Shown here one piece after another: positions 1 through 9,724 of a stretch of DNA of 64,000 nucleotides. The position numbers and the translations under genes are program-made. The notes below the pieces were generated by a model. It made no database searches. It was not told the origin of the DNA and saw only the letters and a program-made list of their open reading frames with translations. This DNA is from Chlorops oryzae (taxonomy: Eukaryota > Arthropoda > Insecta > Diptera > Chloropidae), in assembly GCA_020466095.1 (NCBI GenBank), contig CM035807.1:54730555-54794554 (forward strand), given 5' to 3'. How positions within the stretch are numbered: position 1 is the first letter of the stretch; every line of letters begins with the position of its first letter.

Positions 1-365
1 GTTTTGGCATTCAAATTAACGGTGGAAGGTAAGTTTGTCATTGCTATTGTAAGGATTGCCGCAAAAGCCATCTTAGTGTTTTGAGTCATCTGTTATAGGA
101 AGATTGGCTGCTTGTTGGGATCCGACAGGAAAACTATTTGTTTGGTCCCAAAATTTTAAGTGGTTTAACTTTCATATTTTTGTTGGTGCAACTCTGGAAC
201 TGCTCGAACTTCCGACTAACGTTTTGAGTTTTCTTGTTTCTGGTTCTGGTAGGTGATAACCTTACGCCATATTGGTTAATTACGAAGCTTGTGGTCAGCA
301 TGGTCAGCATCCCATCGATGTCCTCTCCTGCGTCATTCTGCTATAGATTCGATTGAGACAGTTGG
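1..365. other. Unassigned unique-looking DNA
   Basis: No coding or repeat signature was recognised on either strand. It lies directly before the T-rich tract and could be flank of, or remnant from, the gypsy-type element that follows. Confidence 0.3.
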
Positions 366-388
366 AGTGTGTTTTTATCACTATTTAA

Positions 389-421
<33 letters not shown>

Positions 422-817
422 TTATTTAATATGTTTTTTTTTTTTTTTATAATTTTTTTTTTTTTTTTTTTTTTTTTAATTATGGGTTTCTCATGTTCAA
501 TTTATTTATTATTTTTCTTTCTTTTTTTTTTTTTCATTAAATATTTTCTTTGTTTCAACTGTCTCCCACCTGTAATTTACAAAAATTTGACTTACTTATT
601 TTAATTTTATAATATAATAATTGTATAATATTCTTAATTATATAATTCAGTTTTAAGCTACTAATTTTTCGATTTTTCTTACAACTATATACATATATGT
701 TATCGAAATTTTAGTCTTTCACTATTAGTATGATCTATTTAAATTTCATGATTTCGAACATTTTGAATTTTAAATTTTGTATGTTTTTTCCTCAGAATAT
801 TTTTCCATTCAAATATG

Positions 818-854
<37 letters not shown>

Positions 855-1110
855 AATAATTTTGAATGATTTTATATATTTTATATTTATAATTTTTTGA
901 ATAATTCGCTTTTCTTTTCTTTAAACTTTGAAGTGCAACTAGTGGGAAATTACTCCTTTTTTTTTATGTGAAGTGTAATGTCAAATTTTCTTAATTTAGA
1001 TACTTGATTTTTTTATTATTTTTTTTTATTATTATTATTTTTTTTTTTTTTTTTTTATATGTATATCTCCAATTTCCTCTTAATTTTTTTTTTTTTTTTT
1101 TTTTTTGAAA
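366..1110. repeat. T-rich low-complexity tract
   Basis: The stretch consists of long T homopolymers (about 390-418, 434-446, 448-477, 520-533, 841-854, 1030-1056 and 1087-1106) mixed with AT-rich sequence and a short TA microsatellite at about 818-840. It occupies the place where the 3' LTR of the minus-strand gypsy-type element would be expected, and no sequence similar to the 5' LTR is visible here. It may be a tract that has expanded over, or replaced, that end. Confidence 0.8.
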
Positions 1111-1130
1111 TAATTTTTTCTTACCAATCA

Positions 1131-1146
1131 CCCTTCCCCTCTTCTT
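1131..1146 (-). other. Candidate polypurine tract of gypsy-1
   Basis: Read on the minus strand this is an uninterrupted purine run (AAGAAGAGGGGAAGGG) followed by TG, as expected for the plus-strand primer just before a 3' LTR. The sequence that follows does not resemble the 5' LTR, so the assignment is tentative. Confidence 0.4.
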
Positions 1147-1749
1147 AGTTTGGAAACTAAATTAAATTTAGAAATTTCAACACTTTCAATTGAGTTTCCA
1201 AATTTTAGAAGGGAAATTTTACGTCTGATATCCATCGTTAAGCCTCATTGGTCTTCCTGAAAAGAAAAAGAAAACATGAAATTATTCCCTACCTGTGTTA
1301 CAACTATTCTCGTGTCCCTACCTTTATTTCGGCTGTTCAAATTGAACTTGACAGTTTTTAATTTTTGCATAACTACTTTCGAACTTGACCTATTTATTTT
1401 TCTTTTGACTGTCTTTTGGTGGTTTGAGTTCAATTATTATTTTCTTATTTTTTCCGATATTGCAATGTCAAGTGCACTATATAAAAGAAATTGTGTTTGC
1501 TCATCAACATTTACTTCGCGGCTGGCTTTAACTGAACAGAATAAACAAAAAAAATTATTTTGCTTTTATTGTGTCTTCGCTTGTTTTGATATGCGAGCAC
1601 TTTTGTCTTGAACAGAAAATTGTTAATTTTTTATTTTTTTAAAATATGTAATTGTCGCGTGGTGGAGCTTAATTTCTGGTAGCGCCAGTTTGAAATAGGA
1701 TCGCTTCGAAAATAAGAAAAAGCAAAGAATGAATTTATTCTATAAATTT
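1147..1749 (-). other. Region between PTP stop and candidate PPT
   Basis: About 600 bp of the 3' part of the retroelement without a recognised product. A short, basic, open frame of 62 codons exists on the minus strand (1433-1245), but I do not recognise it and would not call it a gene. A plus-strand TATATAAAAG lies near 1479, of unknown meaning. Confidence 0.35.
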
Positions 1750-2883
1750 TCATTTAAGTAGTACTTTAAGGGCCTGGTAACAAAATATGTATTGTGTGGC
1801 GTTTGGAATTGCTTGCGCCCTTTGTGCACGTATTTTGTTTACTATTTCCCGTACCTTTATGTTATTTTTATTTTCTTTCAAATCTAAGGCGATATTTAAA
1901 GCTATAAAAACGCATGTTCTACCTATGCCTGCAGCGCAATGAACTATCATCGGCGGCGGATTTGTTATATTAGTAGTTAACCTCTTTTGATTTTCCTTAA
2001 TTAATCTTATAAATTGCCATAATAGTTTAGCATTTGGTATGCCTTGATCGGCCCAACACCTAAATTGCCAATGGTAAATTGTTCTAGAAGTTTCTGATTT
2101 TTGATCGTATAGTTCTAATTCCGTACAAACAAAATTCTTGTTTTCATTTTTATTGAGCGTTTTAACGTGAAATTGGGAAAATATTTTGGTGGAATTTACG
2201 TCAGCTTCCCAGTATCTAGCACATTCTCTCGACTTCGTGAGCATAACTATGGTATTACAATTTTGCTCCCATACCATTTGCCAGAAGTCTTGTATGGAAT
2301 TTTCGAGAGGTCCCTGCGTAGCTATATATGACTTCGTCTTTTTGTATCCATCCACAAAACTAGCATGAATATATCCTGACATGTTCTCGTGTTGTCGTGA
2401 TAATTTAACACGACTGTGGTCAAAACAAGGCACGTTCCTATAGCGATTTTTTTCTGAATTTTTTAGAAAATGTTGAAAAGATCCCTTGACTGGAATTCGA
2501 GTCAATTGTACATGCTCTTCGGTTAGCTTGCGGTTAATATCTTCTGCCTCTTTCCCTGCTTTTATGTATTGAATGTTCGCATTTTCCTGATTGACTTTTA
2601 ACAAATTTCTGTGGAAGGTTTTTTCTTTGCCCTTGATTAAAATTCTAGCGTTTACAGAAGTGGGAAGTGATACAACTCTATAAGGTCCCTCCCAAATAGG
2701 CGAACATTTATTCTTTCTGGTTTGGTTTTTCAGCCAGACCTTATCTCCTACCTTAAATTCTCTATTTTTCGATCCCTTATCATAGTATATTTTCGAATTT
2801 TGCTTTCCTTTTTCTTGATTTTGTCGAACTAATTCATGCGTTCTTTGAATCTGGTACTTTAATATTTTTTGAATAATCATCAA
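1750..2883 (-). CDS. Integrase C-terminal module fused to a protein tyrosine phosphatase domain
   Basis: This 377-codon frame begins inside the integrase (about residues 1-100, with the GPY/F-type module 'WEGPYRVV' at 64-71). It continues without a stop into a classical PTP domain (about 120-377). PTP hallmarks are KNRYRN (145-150), the substrate-entry segment around GYIHASFVDG, IATQGPL (187-193), a WPD-type loop reading WADQGIP (277-283, Ala for Pro, acid Asp kept), the catalytic P-loop HCAAGIGRT (315-323, matching HCx5R with Cys and Arg present) and the Q-loop QYIF (364-367). At about 258 residues the domain is full length. PTPs of this type dephosphorylate phosphotyrosine proteins. The frame is joined to the upstream integrase by a one-base shift in an A6 run near 2865. 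Origin (host gene, bracovirus-like or other) cannot be decided by eye. The fusion is directly visible; its function is inferred. Confidence 0.9.
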   Translation of the reverse strand: MMIIQKILKYQIQRTHELVRQNQEKGKQNSKIYYDKGSKNREFKVGDKVWLKNQTRKNKCSPIWEGPYRVVSLPTSVNARILIKGKEKTFHRNLLKVNQENANIQYIKAGKEAEDINRKLTEEHVQLTRIPVKGSFQHFLKNSEKNRYRNVPCFDHSRVKLSRQHENMSGYIHASFVDGYKKTKSYIATQGPLENSIQDFWQMVWEQNCNTIVMLTKSRECARYWEADVNSTKIFSQFHVKTLNKNENKNFVCTELELYDQKSETSRTIYHWQFRCWADQGIPNAKLLWQFIRLIKENQKRLTTNITNPPPMIVHCAAGIGRTCVFIALNIALDLKENKNNIKVREIVNKIRAQRAQAIPNATQYIFCYQALKVLLK

Positions 2884-3743
2884 TATTGTATAGAGGAGCG
2901 GGCTTCCTTTTTAGATTAACAGGTACATCAAAATCGAAACCAAAAAGTGTTTTGCTAGGCGTTTGTTTCGTAGTGCTGTGTACAGTATTATTGTGCACAT
3001 GCATGGCATGATGAAGCCAATCATCCCAATTTGTACCGTCTTCTTTCGCAAAAGTTCTTAAAAATTCGGCTAATGGTCTATGGCTTCTTTCTAAAGCACC
3101 ATTGGCTTGCGGATGATATGGAGAAGTTTCTATTTTCTTAATTCCCATTAGCTTGCATACTTCCTTAAAAAGTTTTGAAGTGAAGTTTGTGCCATTGTCA
3201 GTGACAAGAATTCGTGGAATATTGAATTTTGAAATTACTTCGTTAAAGAACGCTTTTGCTACTGTCGACGATTCTGCATCGGGAATGCCTGTACATATGA
3301 AAAATTTTGAAAAATCATCTAAAAATGTAAGAATATATTTATTACCGCTTGAAGTGACTGGTAGGGGACCCACCATGTCCATATATATCTTATCAAAAGG
3401 ACGTTGGGATATCTTTGTGAGAACCATCGGCATTTTCTCGACTTTTGAACTTTTATTTTTCTGACAAAGTTCACATGTTTTCACGTAATCTTTTATTTGT
3501 TTTTGCATGCCTTGCCACTTAAATTGTTTTCTAATTCTCAAAAAACGTCTTCATTGTGCCTTTATGACCTCCTATGGGTGAATCATGAAATGTTTTAAGG
3601 ACCTTTACAATCTCCTTTGGGTCAGTTAAAACTTGTGCCATGTCTTCTTCTATATTTTCATCAGTTATTTCATCAGGATTTTCTTTAGCCTGAGCTCTTG
3701 TTACTACAGATATTGTGCTGTCGATATGTGGAATTCTACTCAA
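2834..3743 (-). pseudogene. pol: Ty3/gypsy integrase, core (frameshifted)
   Basis: Two frames together give the integrase. The first (3743-3531) contains the histidines of the HHCC zinc domain (GGHKG region). The second (3541-2834) has its cysteines (CELCQKN) and the DDE core: an Asp in YMDMVGPLP, an Asp in VTDNGTNF and a Glu in GALERSHRP. The frames are separated by one extra T in a T6 run near 3540, and the C-terminal module lies in the PTP-bearing frame after an A6-run shift. The enzyme inserts the cDNA into the genome. Core residues are all present, so the breaks are recent or are sequence errors. Confidence 0.9.
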
Positions 3744-5492
3744 AGCGTCAGCGTTTTGATTATTTTTTCCGGGCTTATAAAAAATTTCAAAATCGTACTC
3801 TAAAAGTTTAAGGCGAAAACGACCTAGTCTCGAATCTTGTTCCTTTAAATTGGCTATACCTTTTAATGGCTTATGATCGGTGTATATTTTGAAAGGTCTC
3901 CCAATAAATAGGTCCTAAAATTTTTCACAGCCCAAACTATTGCCAAAAATTCTTTCTCAATTGTAGAATACCGTTTCTCAGTTTCACTTAACGCTCTGCT
4001 GGCAAAATAAATAGGCAAATCTTCCCCTGGTTCTCCTTGCGAGAGAACAGCTCCTAAGGCTTCATTACTAGCGTCTGTTGTTAGAACAAAAGTTTTCGAA
4101 AAATCTGGATATTGAAGTAAAGGAGGTGAGGTTACCGCAGCTTTAAGCTGTTCCATGGCCTTCAAACAATCATTATTCCATTCAAACTTAACGTTTTTTC
4201 TTAATAATTTGTTTAGTGGAACTGAAATTTTTGCCGCATTTGGTATAAATTTGCGATAATAATTGATTAATCCAAGGAAAGCTTGTAACTCTTTGACATT
4301 TCTGGGTGGTGATATTTTTTGTACACTTTCTACCTTTAGTGGATCTGGCAGCACGCCTGATTCCGAACATTTATGCCCTAAATATATAACTTCTTTTTTA
4401 AGAAATTGACATTTCTCTGTTTGAAGTTTTAAACTGTTATGTCTTAAGACTTCAAAAACCTTACATAATCTTTCTTCATGCTCTTCTAAATTCCTAGCAT
4501 AAATAACGATATCATCAAGATAAACAAAACAATCAATTCCCTGCAAACCAGTGAGAATGCTATTCATTATGCGTTGAAAGGTTGCAGGTGCTCCCGTGAG
4601 CCCAAAAGGCATTCTGGTAAATTCAAAATGTCCCATTCCCGTGCTAAATGCTGTTTTCTCTTTATCTTTTTCTTCGATAAGCACTTGATGGTATCCGCTG
4701 GCTAAATCTAAAGTTGAAAAATACCTACTGCAACCCAACTGATCGAGAATTTCATCTATTCTCGGTATCGGAAAAAACTTGTTTAACGGTAATATCGTTC
4801 AACTTTCGGAAATCTACCACAAGTCGCCATTTCTTTTTCCCATCGGCACCGGCCTTTTTCGGTACTAACAATATCGGAGAATTCCAAGGAGACTTGCTTG
4901 GAGAAATAATGCCATCTTTAAGCATTTTGTCAACCTGTGAGGTAATTTCTGTTTTATGCACTTCTGGTAGTCTATATTGCCTAATATTAACTGGTGGCTG
5001 CCCTGGTTCTGTTGCAATTTCGTGTTTTAGAACTGTCGTATATGAAAGCTTATCCTCACTCAAATGAAAAATATCAGAATATTCTCTGAATACACTCTTT
5101 ATAGATTTTAATTCTTCTTCGTTTAAATTATTATCTAAACGTACTGTTTCCATAATCAATTGAAAACGATCATTCATTTTCTCATCCTTTTTGACAAAAT
5201 TTATCCCTGTTTTTCCTAACTCCTCATAATCCCTAAGAAGAGTGTAATTTAGCTCCTTTAGCTGTCCAAATTTTACATTTTTTCTACTTGCATTCAGAAC
5301 TGGTACAAATCCCTTTCCCTTTTTGATTCTTGTTATTACATTTCCAACGTATACTCCTTGCAAAATTTCTTGCTTATGTACCACTATATCTCCTGATTCA
5401 ATATTAACCTTAATTGGAATTATTTTTGAAGTTCTAGCGTTTATCGTAATTGACTCAACTACGCATATTCTTCTAGTCTCTGCTCTGAACAA
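3744..5492 (-). pseudogene. pol: Reverse transcriptase and RNase H of gypsy-1 (frameshifted)
   Basis: The frame 5492-4752 holds a protease-RT linker and the RT fingers (WRLVVDFRKLND). The frame 4738-3863 holds the palm and thumb (DLASGYHQV, MPFGLTGAPATFQR, catalytic FVYLDDIV near 4525-4510) and the start of RNase H (TTDASNEALGAVLSQ). RNase H then continues in a third frame (about 3895-3744, with YTDHKPL and an NADALSR end). The RT break is an extra T in a T6 run near 4770; the RNase H break near 3895 is a missing base in a short G run. All catalytic motifs are present. Confidence 0.92.
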
Positions 5493-6604
5493 AGTGGTAA
5501 TCTTGCGATTTCCTTGCTATTTGCGAAAAATGAAATCGTCTTATTAACTCCATTCGTAACCGAACGGGTCCACAGTTCATCTCTACCCAAAAGTCCATCT
5601 GCTGGTACTTTGCTACCAAATGGAAGTATGTGCATATTAAAATTTAATGCTTTGTTTTCTTGGTGAGATATCCTTACAGCTCCCTCTGTACTAATACTAC
5701 CACCAAATGCTCCACCTAATTGCTTAACCTCTGACCTGTCAACTTCAACTTCTTCTTTTAAGACTTCAGATTTGAGCAAACTAGTGTCTGCCCCTGTATC
5801 GATAAGCAGAGTTAATTTATCATTTTTAGCTTGTCCACACGGAAATACTATAAATGCATCATCTGATCGACATCCCTCATCTATGGTTAAAGAATTTGTT
5901 GAACTGTCAAAGTTGTTTAGTTTTAGGTCTTTGAGCAGCCTTTTCTTCTTAATTGACTCTGACTTACTCAATTTTCTATTTAAATGCAATTCCATTATTT
6001 TTCTTTCTAAAACAACTAAACCCTTTGAAAGCGACTCTTGTAGACTAGTACACAAAATAATCAACATACTTAATAGTATGATCCATCCCTTGGTGAAAAA
6101 TTGCTTTACACATGAATCACTAGAATATGATATTTCATAAACATCTCTTGGATAGGTATACTCAACAACTTGTTCAGAAAATGTAACCTTCTTATTATTT
6201 TCTTTTTGCTTTCTAACGGAACATATAGGCTCGCTTAGCCTAACGTATGTTTTTTCATTCTGCTTCATCTGCTCACTGCTACAGAGTGGCTGACTTTTGT
6301 TTATTTTAATAGTGGAGTCTTCGACTTCAATTTTATTTATATCCAGTTCCAATAGCGACTGTGACTGACAAGATAAGCTTGATTTTTCCTCTGTGCTTCT
6401 TTTCATATTTTTTAATTCTATTTTCTTTAGTTCATTTTTCTGCACATTGCCGCCACCGGGTACTGGAATAGGCCTTAATTTTTCTAATCTATTATCGGCT
6501 TTCCGGTCTACTGGCCTTGACCGGGCCGTGTATAGTTTCCCTGACTCTGAGTTGCGGACGGACAATTTGGTGAAATATGGCCAAACTGTTTGCATTTGTA
6601 GCAC
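5459..6604 (-). CDS. pol: Retroelement aspartic protease region of gypsy-1
   Basis: A 381-codon frame overlapping the end of gag by about 97 nt, consistent with a frameshifted gag-pol junction. The catalytic loop DTGADTS is at about residue 268 and a flap/helix segment LLGRDELW lies downstream. A hydrophobic stretch lies around residues 175-190. The N-terminal part is low in recognisable motifs. The frame ends at the RT-linker frame with a further one-base shift near 5470. The protease cleaves the Gag-Pol polyprotein. Confidence 0.85.
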   Translation of the reverse strand: MLQMQTVWPYFTKLSVRNSESGKLYTARSRPVDRKADNRLEKLRPIPVPGGGNVQKNELKKIELKNMKRSTEEKSSLSCQSQSLLELDINKIEVEDSTIKINKSQPLCSSEQMKQNEKTYVRLSEPICSVRKQKENNKKVTFSEQVVEYTYPRDVYEISYSSDSCVKQFFTKGWIILLSMLIILCTSLQESLSKGLVVLERKIMELHLNRKLSKSESIKKKRLLKDLKLNNFDSSTNSLTIDEGCRSDDAFIVFPCGQAKNDKLTLLIDTGADTSLLKSEVLKEEVEVDRSEVKQLGGAFGGSISTEGAVRISHQENKALNFNMHILPFGSKVPADGLLGRDELWTRSVTNGVNKTISFFANSKEIARLPLCSEQRLEEYA

Positions 6605-8610
6605 TGCCTATTATCAATTCTAAGAGCCCCTTGACCATTTTTGGGTACATTTTGACGATCGTTAAACCGGCTTTGTCCTCTATTATCGTACGTAGTAGTG
6701 TTTTGACTTTGTGTTTGATTGCTATTCTCTCTACTTGGATTCTGTGTTTGAAAATTATTCGCCTTCATACTGCAAAATTTATTAGCTAGGTGCCCGCCAA
6801 TACGACATATGTGGCAATACATTTCTCTCAACTTTACTAGACAATTTTCGGCTAAATGGCCTTGTTTTTTACAAAAAGTACAACTTAATTTCTGGCGTTC
6901 CTCTTGGCCGCATTGCGTTCCTCTTTCATGACCGTAAATGCTACATTTTTCGCAAAAAGGAGTATTTAATCTTGTCTTACAGTGTGCATAAAAATGTCCT
7001 GATTTTTTGCAAAAACTACAAACGCTATCCTCTTTGAGCAGATCCTCTACTAAATTGATTTCGTTTACTTTGCAGCCAATTCGTGACTGGATTCTTTCGA
7101 CAAAATCTACTAACTGCCCAATGGAATCGTTTTCCCTTCCGGCTAACATTTGCTCAAGTGATCGGTCTCGCAATCCTTTAATAAAGGCATTTACCCCAAG
7201 ATCCTTAAAAAATACCTCCATATTATCTAATCCATAGGTTTCTTTTACGAATTCATTCGCTTCTTTTAATAATTCCTCTATCCTGCTACCAAAAAGGACC
7301 ACTGGCTCACTTGGGCCTTGCATAATGTTATCTAAATCTGCCCTTATTTGGTCTAAAGTCCTTGCTTTAGCATAATTTTGTTTTATAAATTCGCAAAATT
7401 CGTCTATTGATGAAAATTTTTTCTCCCCAACCCGCTTATGCGCCTTTCCAAACAATCTCAGCTTTATGCATTCTATTGCGAGCTCTGTGTCCCCAGGTGA
7501 GACTTCTCTCTTCAACAAATGACACCCTTGTATAAATTTATCTACTTCTATTTTAAGCTCTGGGCAAGATGTTCCTGAAAAGATTGGCACTAGCATGTCA
7601 ACTACCTTTTTCATTTCACTGACTAATGTTCTCATTGAAGACACGTGTATGTGGCTCGGACGATTATATTCTCTGGCTGCGATGGGCTCATTTACTTTTG
7701 GAATGTTACCGAAGTGTGAAACTCTCTCTTGTGGACTGTTATCTCTCAAACTATTGTCATTTCTTTGGTTGGCACCAAATTGAAAGAAATGTTCTAAATT
7801 AGCTCTCGCGGCTGAAAAATTTGAATCTGATTTGGTATGTTTGTTCTGCATCATATCAGTTTTTGGTCTTAACTGATTTGATTGACCTGCTGAAGGTGGA
7901 GGCGGGGGTGGCGGTATTTGTGTAGGTGTTGGCTGTGGAGTCAACGAAGGACTTAATGAATGTTCCCCTGAATATTCTATTTGACTTGGAGTCAGTTTTG
8001 AGATTTCGATACCAGCTTCTGATAATTCTTTTGATAATGGTGTTAAGTTACCGGTCGCTTCGTTATGTACTGTTAATTCGTTATTGTTAGACATTTGAGG
8101 ACGACCAATGTTACTATTTTCGTGGTTGGCACAACGTAATCTCTCCTTCAAATGCTCTATTTCTGCTTTTTGTTCAACGATCGTTTGTCTATTTTTTTCA
8201 AATAGGTTTAACTGTCCTGCGCTAAAATTTTCTTTTAATAAAAGTTCCCTTAGTCTGTCGTTTTCTAGTTTTTGTTCTTCCAAGGATGAATCTGAACCCG
8301 CTAACGCGTCCTTTAATTTTTTGTTCTGTGATTTCAATAATTTATTGCTAAGCTGTAATTTTTCTAATTCTTTTTCGAAAGCTTTACTCTTTTTATCACT
8401 TGCGCTTTCTCTTATATGTTCAAGTACTATGTCAAATTTCTCTTCTTGAGTTTTACCTTCTATTTCACTGCGAACTGAATTTAAAAATGATCTTTTCTTA
8501 TTTACTGACTCTAGGACTTCCCACAATTGTCTAAAATAACTAGCAGTTAAACGTTCATAAGTGAATACTTCTTGCTTTAAATTTTCTATAATTGCGCTAT
8601 TTCCTTCCAT
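6508..8610 (-). CDS. gag: Gag polyprotein of gypsy-1 with multiple CCHC zinc knuckles
   Basis: An intact 700-codon frame. Residues about 90-175 are strongly coiled-coil (Leu/Glu/Lys heptads), about 230-240 is a polyproline stretch, and 340-500 resembles a retrotransposon capsid region. The C-terminal part (about 530-685) contains four to five zinc knuckles, including CSFCKKSGHFYAHC, CTFCKKQGHLAENC and CYKCKQFGHISPNC. Gag packages RNA and forms particles. The ATG at 8610 lies 40 bp after a leader splice donor. The related, decayed gag at 45.6-47.2 kb shares the same architecture. Confidence 0.92.
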   Translation of the reverse strand: MEGNSAIIENLKQEVFTYERLTASYFRQLWEVLESVNKKRSFLNSVRSEIEGKTQEEKFDIVLEHIRESASDKKSKAFEKELEKLQLSNKLLKSQNKKLKDALAGSDSSLEEQKLENDRLRELLLKENFSAGQLNLFEKNRQTIVEQKAEIEHLKERLRCANHENSNIGRPQMSNNNELTVHNEATGNLTPLSKELSEAGIEISKLTPSQIEYSGEHSLSPSLTPQPTPTQIPPPPPPPSAGQSNQLRPKTDMMQNKHTKSDSNFSAARANLEHFFQFGANQRNDNSLRDNSPQERVSHFGNIPKVNEPIAAREYNRPSHIHVSSMRTLVSEMKKVVDMLVPIFSGTSCPELKIEVDKFIQGCHLLKREVSPGDTELAIECIKLRLFGKAHKRVGEKKFSSIDEFCEFIKQNYAKARTLDQIRADLDNIMQGPSEPVVLFGSRIEELLKEANEFVKETYGLDNMEVFFKDLGVNAFIKGLRDRSLEQMLAGRENDSIGQLVDFVERIQSRIGCKVNEINLVEDLLKEDSVCSFCKKSGHFYAHCKTRLNTPFCEKCSIYGHERGTQCGQEERQKLSCTFCKKQGHLAENCLVKLREMYCHICRIGGHLANKFCSMKANNFQTQNPSRENSNQTQSQNTTTYDNRGQSRFNDRQNVPKNGQGALRIDNRQCYKCKQFGHISPNCPSATQSQGNYTRPGQGQ

Positions 8611-8644
8611 TTGAATTTTAATAAATTAATATGGTTTTTCATGT

Positions 8645-8653
8645 ACTTACCAT
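8645..8653 (-). promoter_or_regulatory. ATG followed directly by a splice donor in the gypsy-1 leader
   Basis: On the minus strand the leader reads ATG then GTAAGTAC, a consensus 5' splice site immediately after an ATG, 40 bp upstream of the gag ATG. Gypsy-2 has the same ATG-GTAAGT arrangement at 45,430. Env-bearing gypsy elements splice a leader donor to a downstream acceptor to make a subgenomic mRNA. Here the same device could express the PTP-containing 3' frame; that is inference. Confidence 0.6.
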
Positions 8654-9120
8654 CGTGCTTGTGATAGTTAAATTCTATGTCCGATGCGGCGGCTTCGATG
8701 AATAAAAAGTTTATTTCGCGGATAATTTTTCGCGGACAATTTTTCGCGGATTATTTTCGTGGATTATATTTTTTTTTTTTTTCGCGACGAAAAGTACGTT
8801 TTACTCTTTAATATAAAAACAAAAGTCCATTTAAAGATTAATTCGCCAAGGATTCTTTATTCTCCAAACAGGGAAAACCATGCGCTCTATAAATATAGCA
8901 ATTCCCTCGGTGCCTGAACACAATTCCCGGGCTCTGTTAGCAGTGCCTGAACACACATCCAACAGTTAGCAACATTTAATAGTGCAACAAGGCTTACTCT
9001 TGCGGAAGAATTTTGATTGAATACCAAGGACTATTTTTCTTTTTAATGTCCCTAAAGGTGCAATACTTCGCGGACGCGATGTTGTACTCGTAGGACGTCA
9101 ACTACTTTGAGTAGTTGTAA

Positions 9121-9135
9121 AAACCGGCTGCGCCA
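9121..9135 (-). other. Primer-binding site of gypsy-1
   Basis: On the minus strand TGGCGCAGCCGGTTT lies 4 bases after the LTR end. It resembles the TGGCGCAG(T/C)CGG-type sites used by 17.6/297-like insect elements. The gypsy-2 LTR at 42,124 is followed by a close variant, TGGCGTAGCCGG. Confidence 0.8.
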
Positions 9136-9139
9136 ATAA

Positions 9140-9639
9140 TGTTGTGAGGATTTTACCGAAATCCCTCACTCGCCTATCGGACCGAATTTTCTAAAGAAAA
9201 TGCTCTTTAGTTTTATAATTTATCATTATTTATTAAACGATTAACTGCAACTTATATTTAGCAACTGATTTCAACTGACTCTTAGTTTAGAATACAAAAG
9301 CTTATATACTAATTATTCTATATATTTAAACCTAAGTCTGCGCTCTGCAGACGCTGATTTGTTCTTCGGGAACGGTGTCATGGGCCTGCTGACGCATGCT
9401 GATCTGTCCAGGTGTGCTTCCGGGTTTGTTGGTCGTTTTGTTCCCACGAACATTCGATTCTCATATTCGCATAATTCGCATGCTCGGCGATTCTGCGTAA
9501 GGTCACCTATGTTGTAAAGTTGCACTTGGCACGCTTGTATGAAGGTCCAAAATGCCAGCTTGCATTTTTGGCCGTCTGCCGTCGCTAGCGGTATTTCGTA
9601 AGCTACAAGATGAGCTGCTCTGCTGTTTGACTCATAACA
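9140..9639 (-). repeat. 5' LTR of gypsy-1
   Basis: A 500-bp segment bounded on the minus strand by TGTTATGAG at the start and CTCACAACA at the end, a near-perfect terminal inverted repeat. It contains a TATA-like GTATATAAGC near 9311-9302 and an AATAAA-type signal near 9231-9225 in the right order for U3-R-U5. The primer-binding site follows. No second copy is visible at the 3' end of the element. Confidence 0.75.
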
Positions 9640-9724
9640 AAGTGAACGTCGTAAGGCAGTAAATGTGTGAAAAGTTTATTTAGTCGACGCATATCTAGCT
9701 TTTCGAATTTCCATCTTCCTCTGA

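Larger units (their letters stand above)
1131..9639 (-). mobile_element. Ty3/gypsy-type LTR retrotransposon carrying a PTP domain (gypsy-1)
   Basis: On the minus strand the order is 5' LTR (9639-9140), primer-binding site, leader, gag, protease, reverse transcriptase, RNase H, integrase, and a protein tyrosine phosphatase domain fused to the integrase end. Protease-RT-RH-IN is the Ty3/gypsy (Metaviridae) order. A purine-rich candidate polypurine tract lies at 1131-1146, but the 3' LTR is not recognisable. Single-base frameshifts interrupt pol at about 3895, 3540, 4770 and 2865, mostly in homopolymers, so the copy as written is not intact, although domain conservation is high. The inserted PTP is not a normal part of this family as I know it. 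Confidence 0.9.

Noticed and set aside
1276..1611. Plus-strand frame of 111 codons with hydrophobic product
   Set aside because: Phe/Leu-rich translation of T-rich DNA opposite the gypsy-1 3' region, with no motif or context; most likely chance.
1750..2526. Interpretation of the PTP as a host exon behind the element
   Set aside because: It is in one uninterrupted frame with the integrase module on the same strand, has no splice site between, and precedes the candidate polypurine tract, so it lies inside the element.
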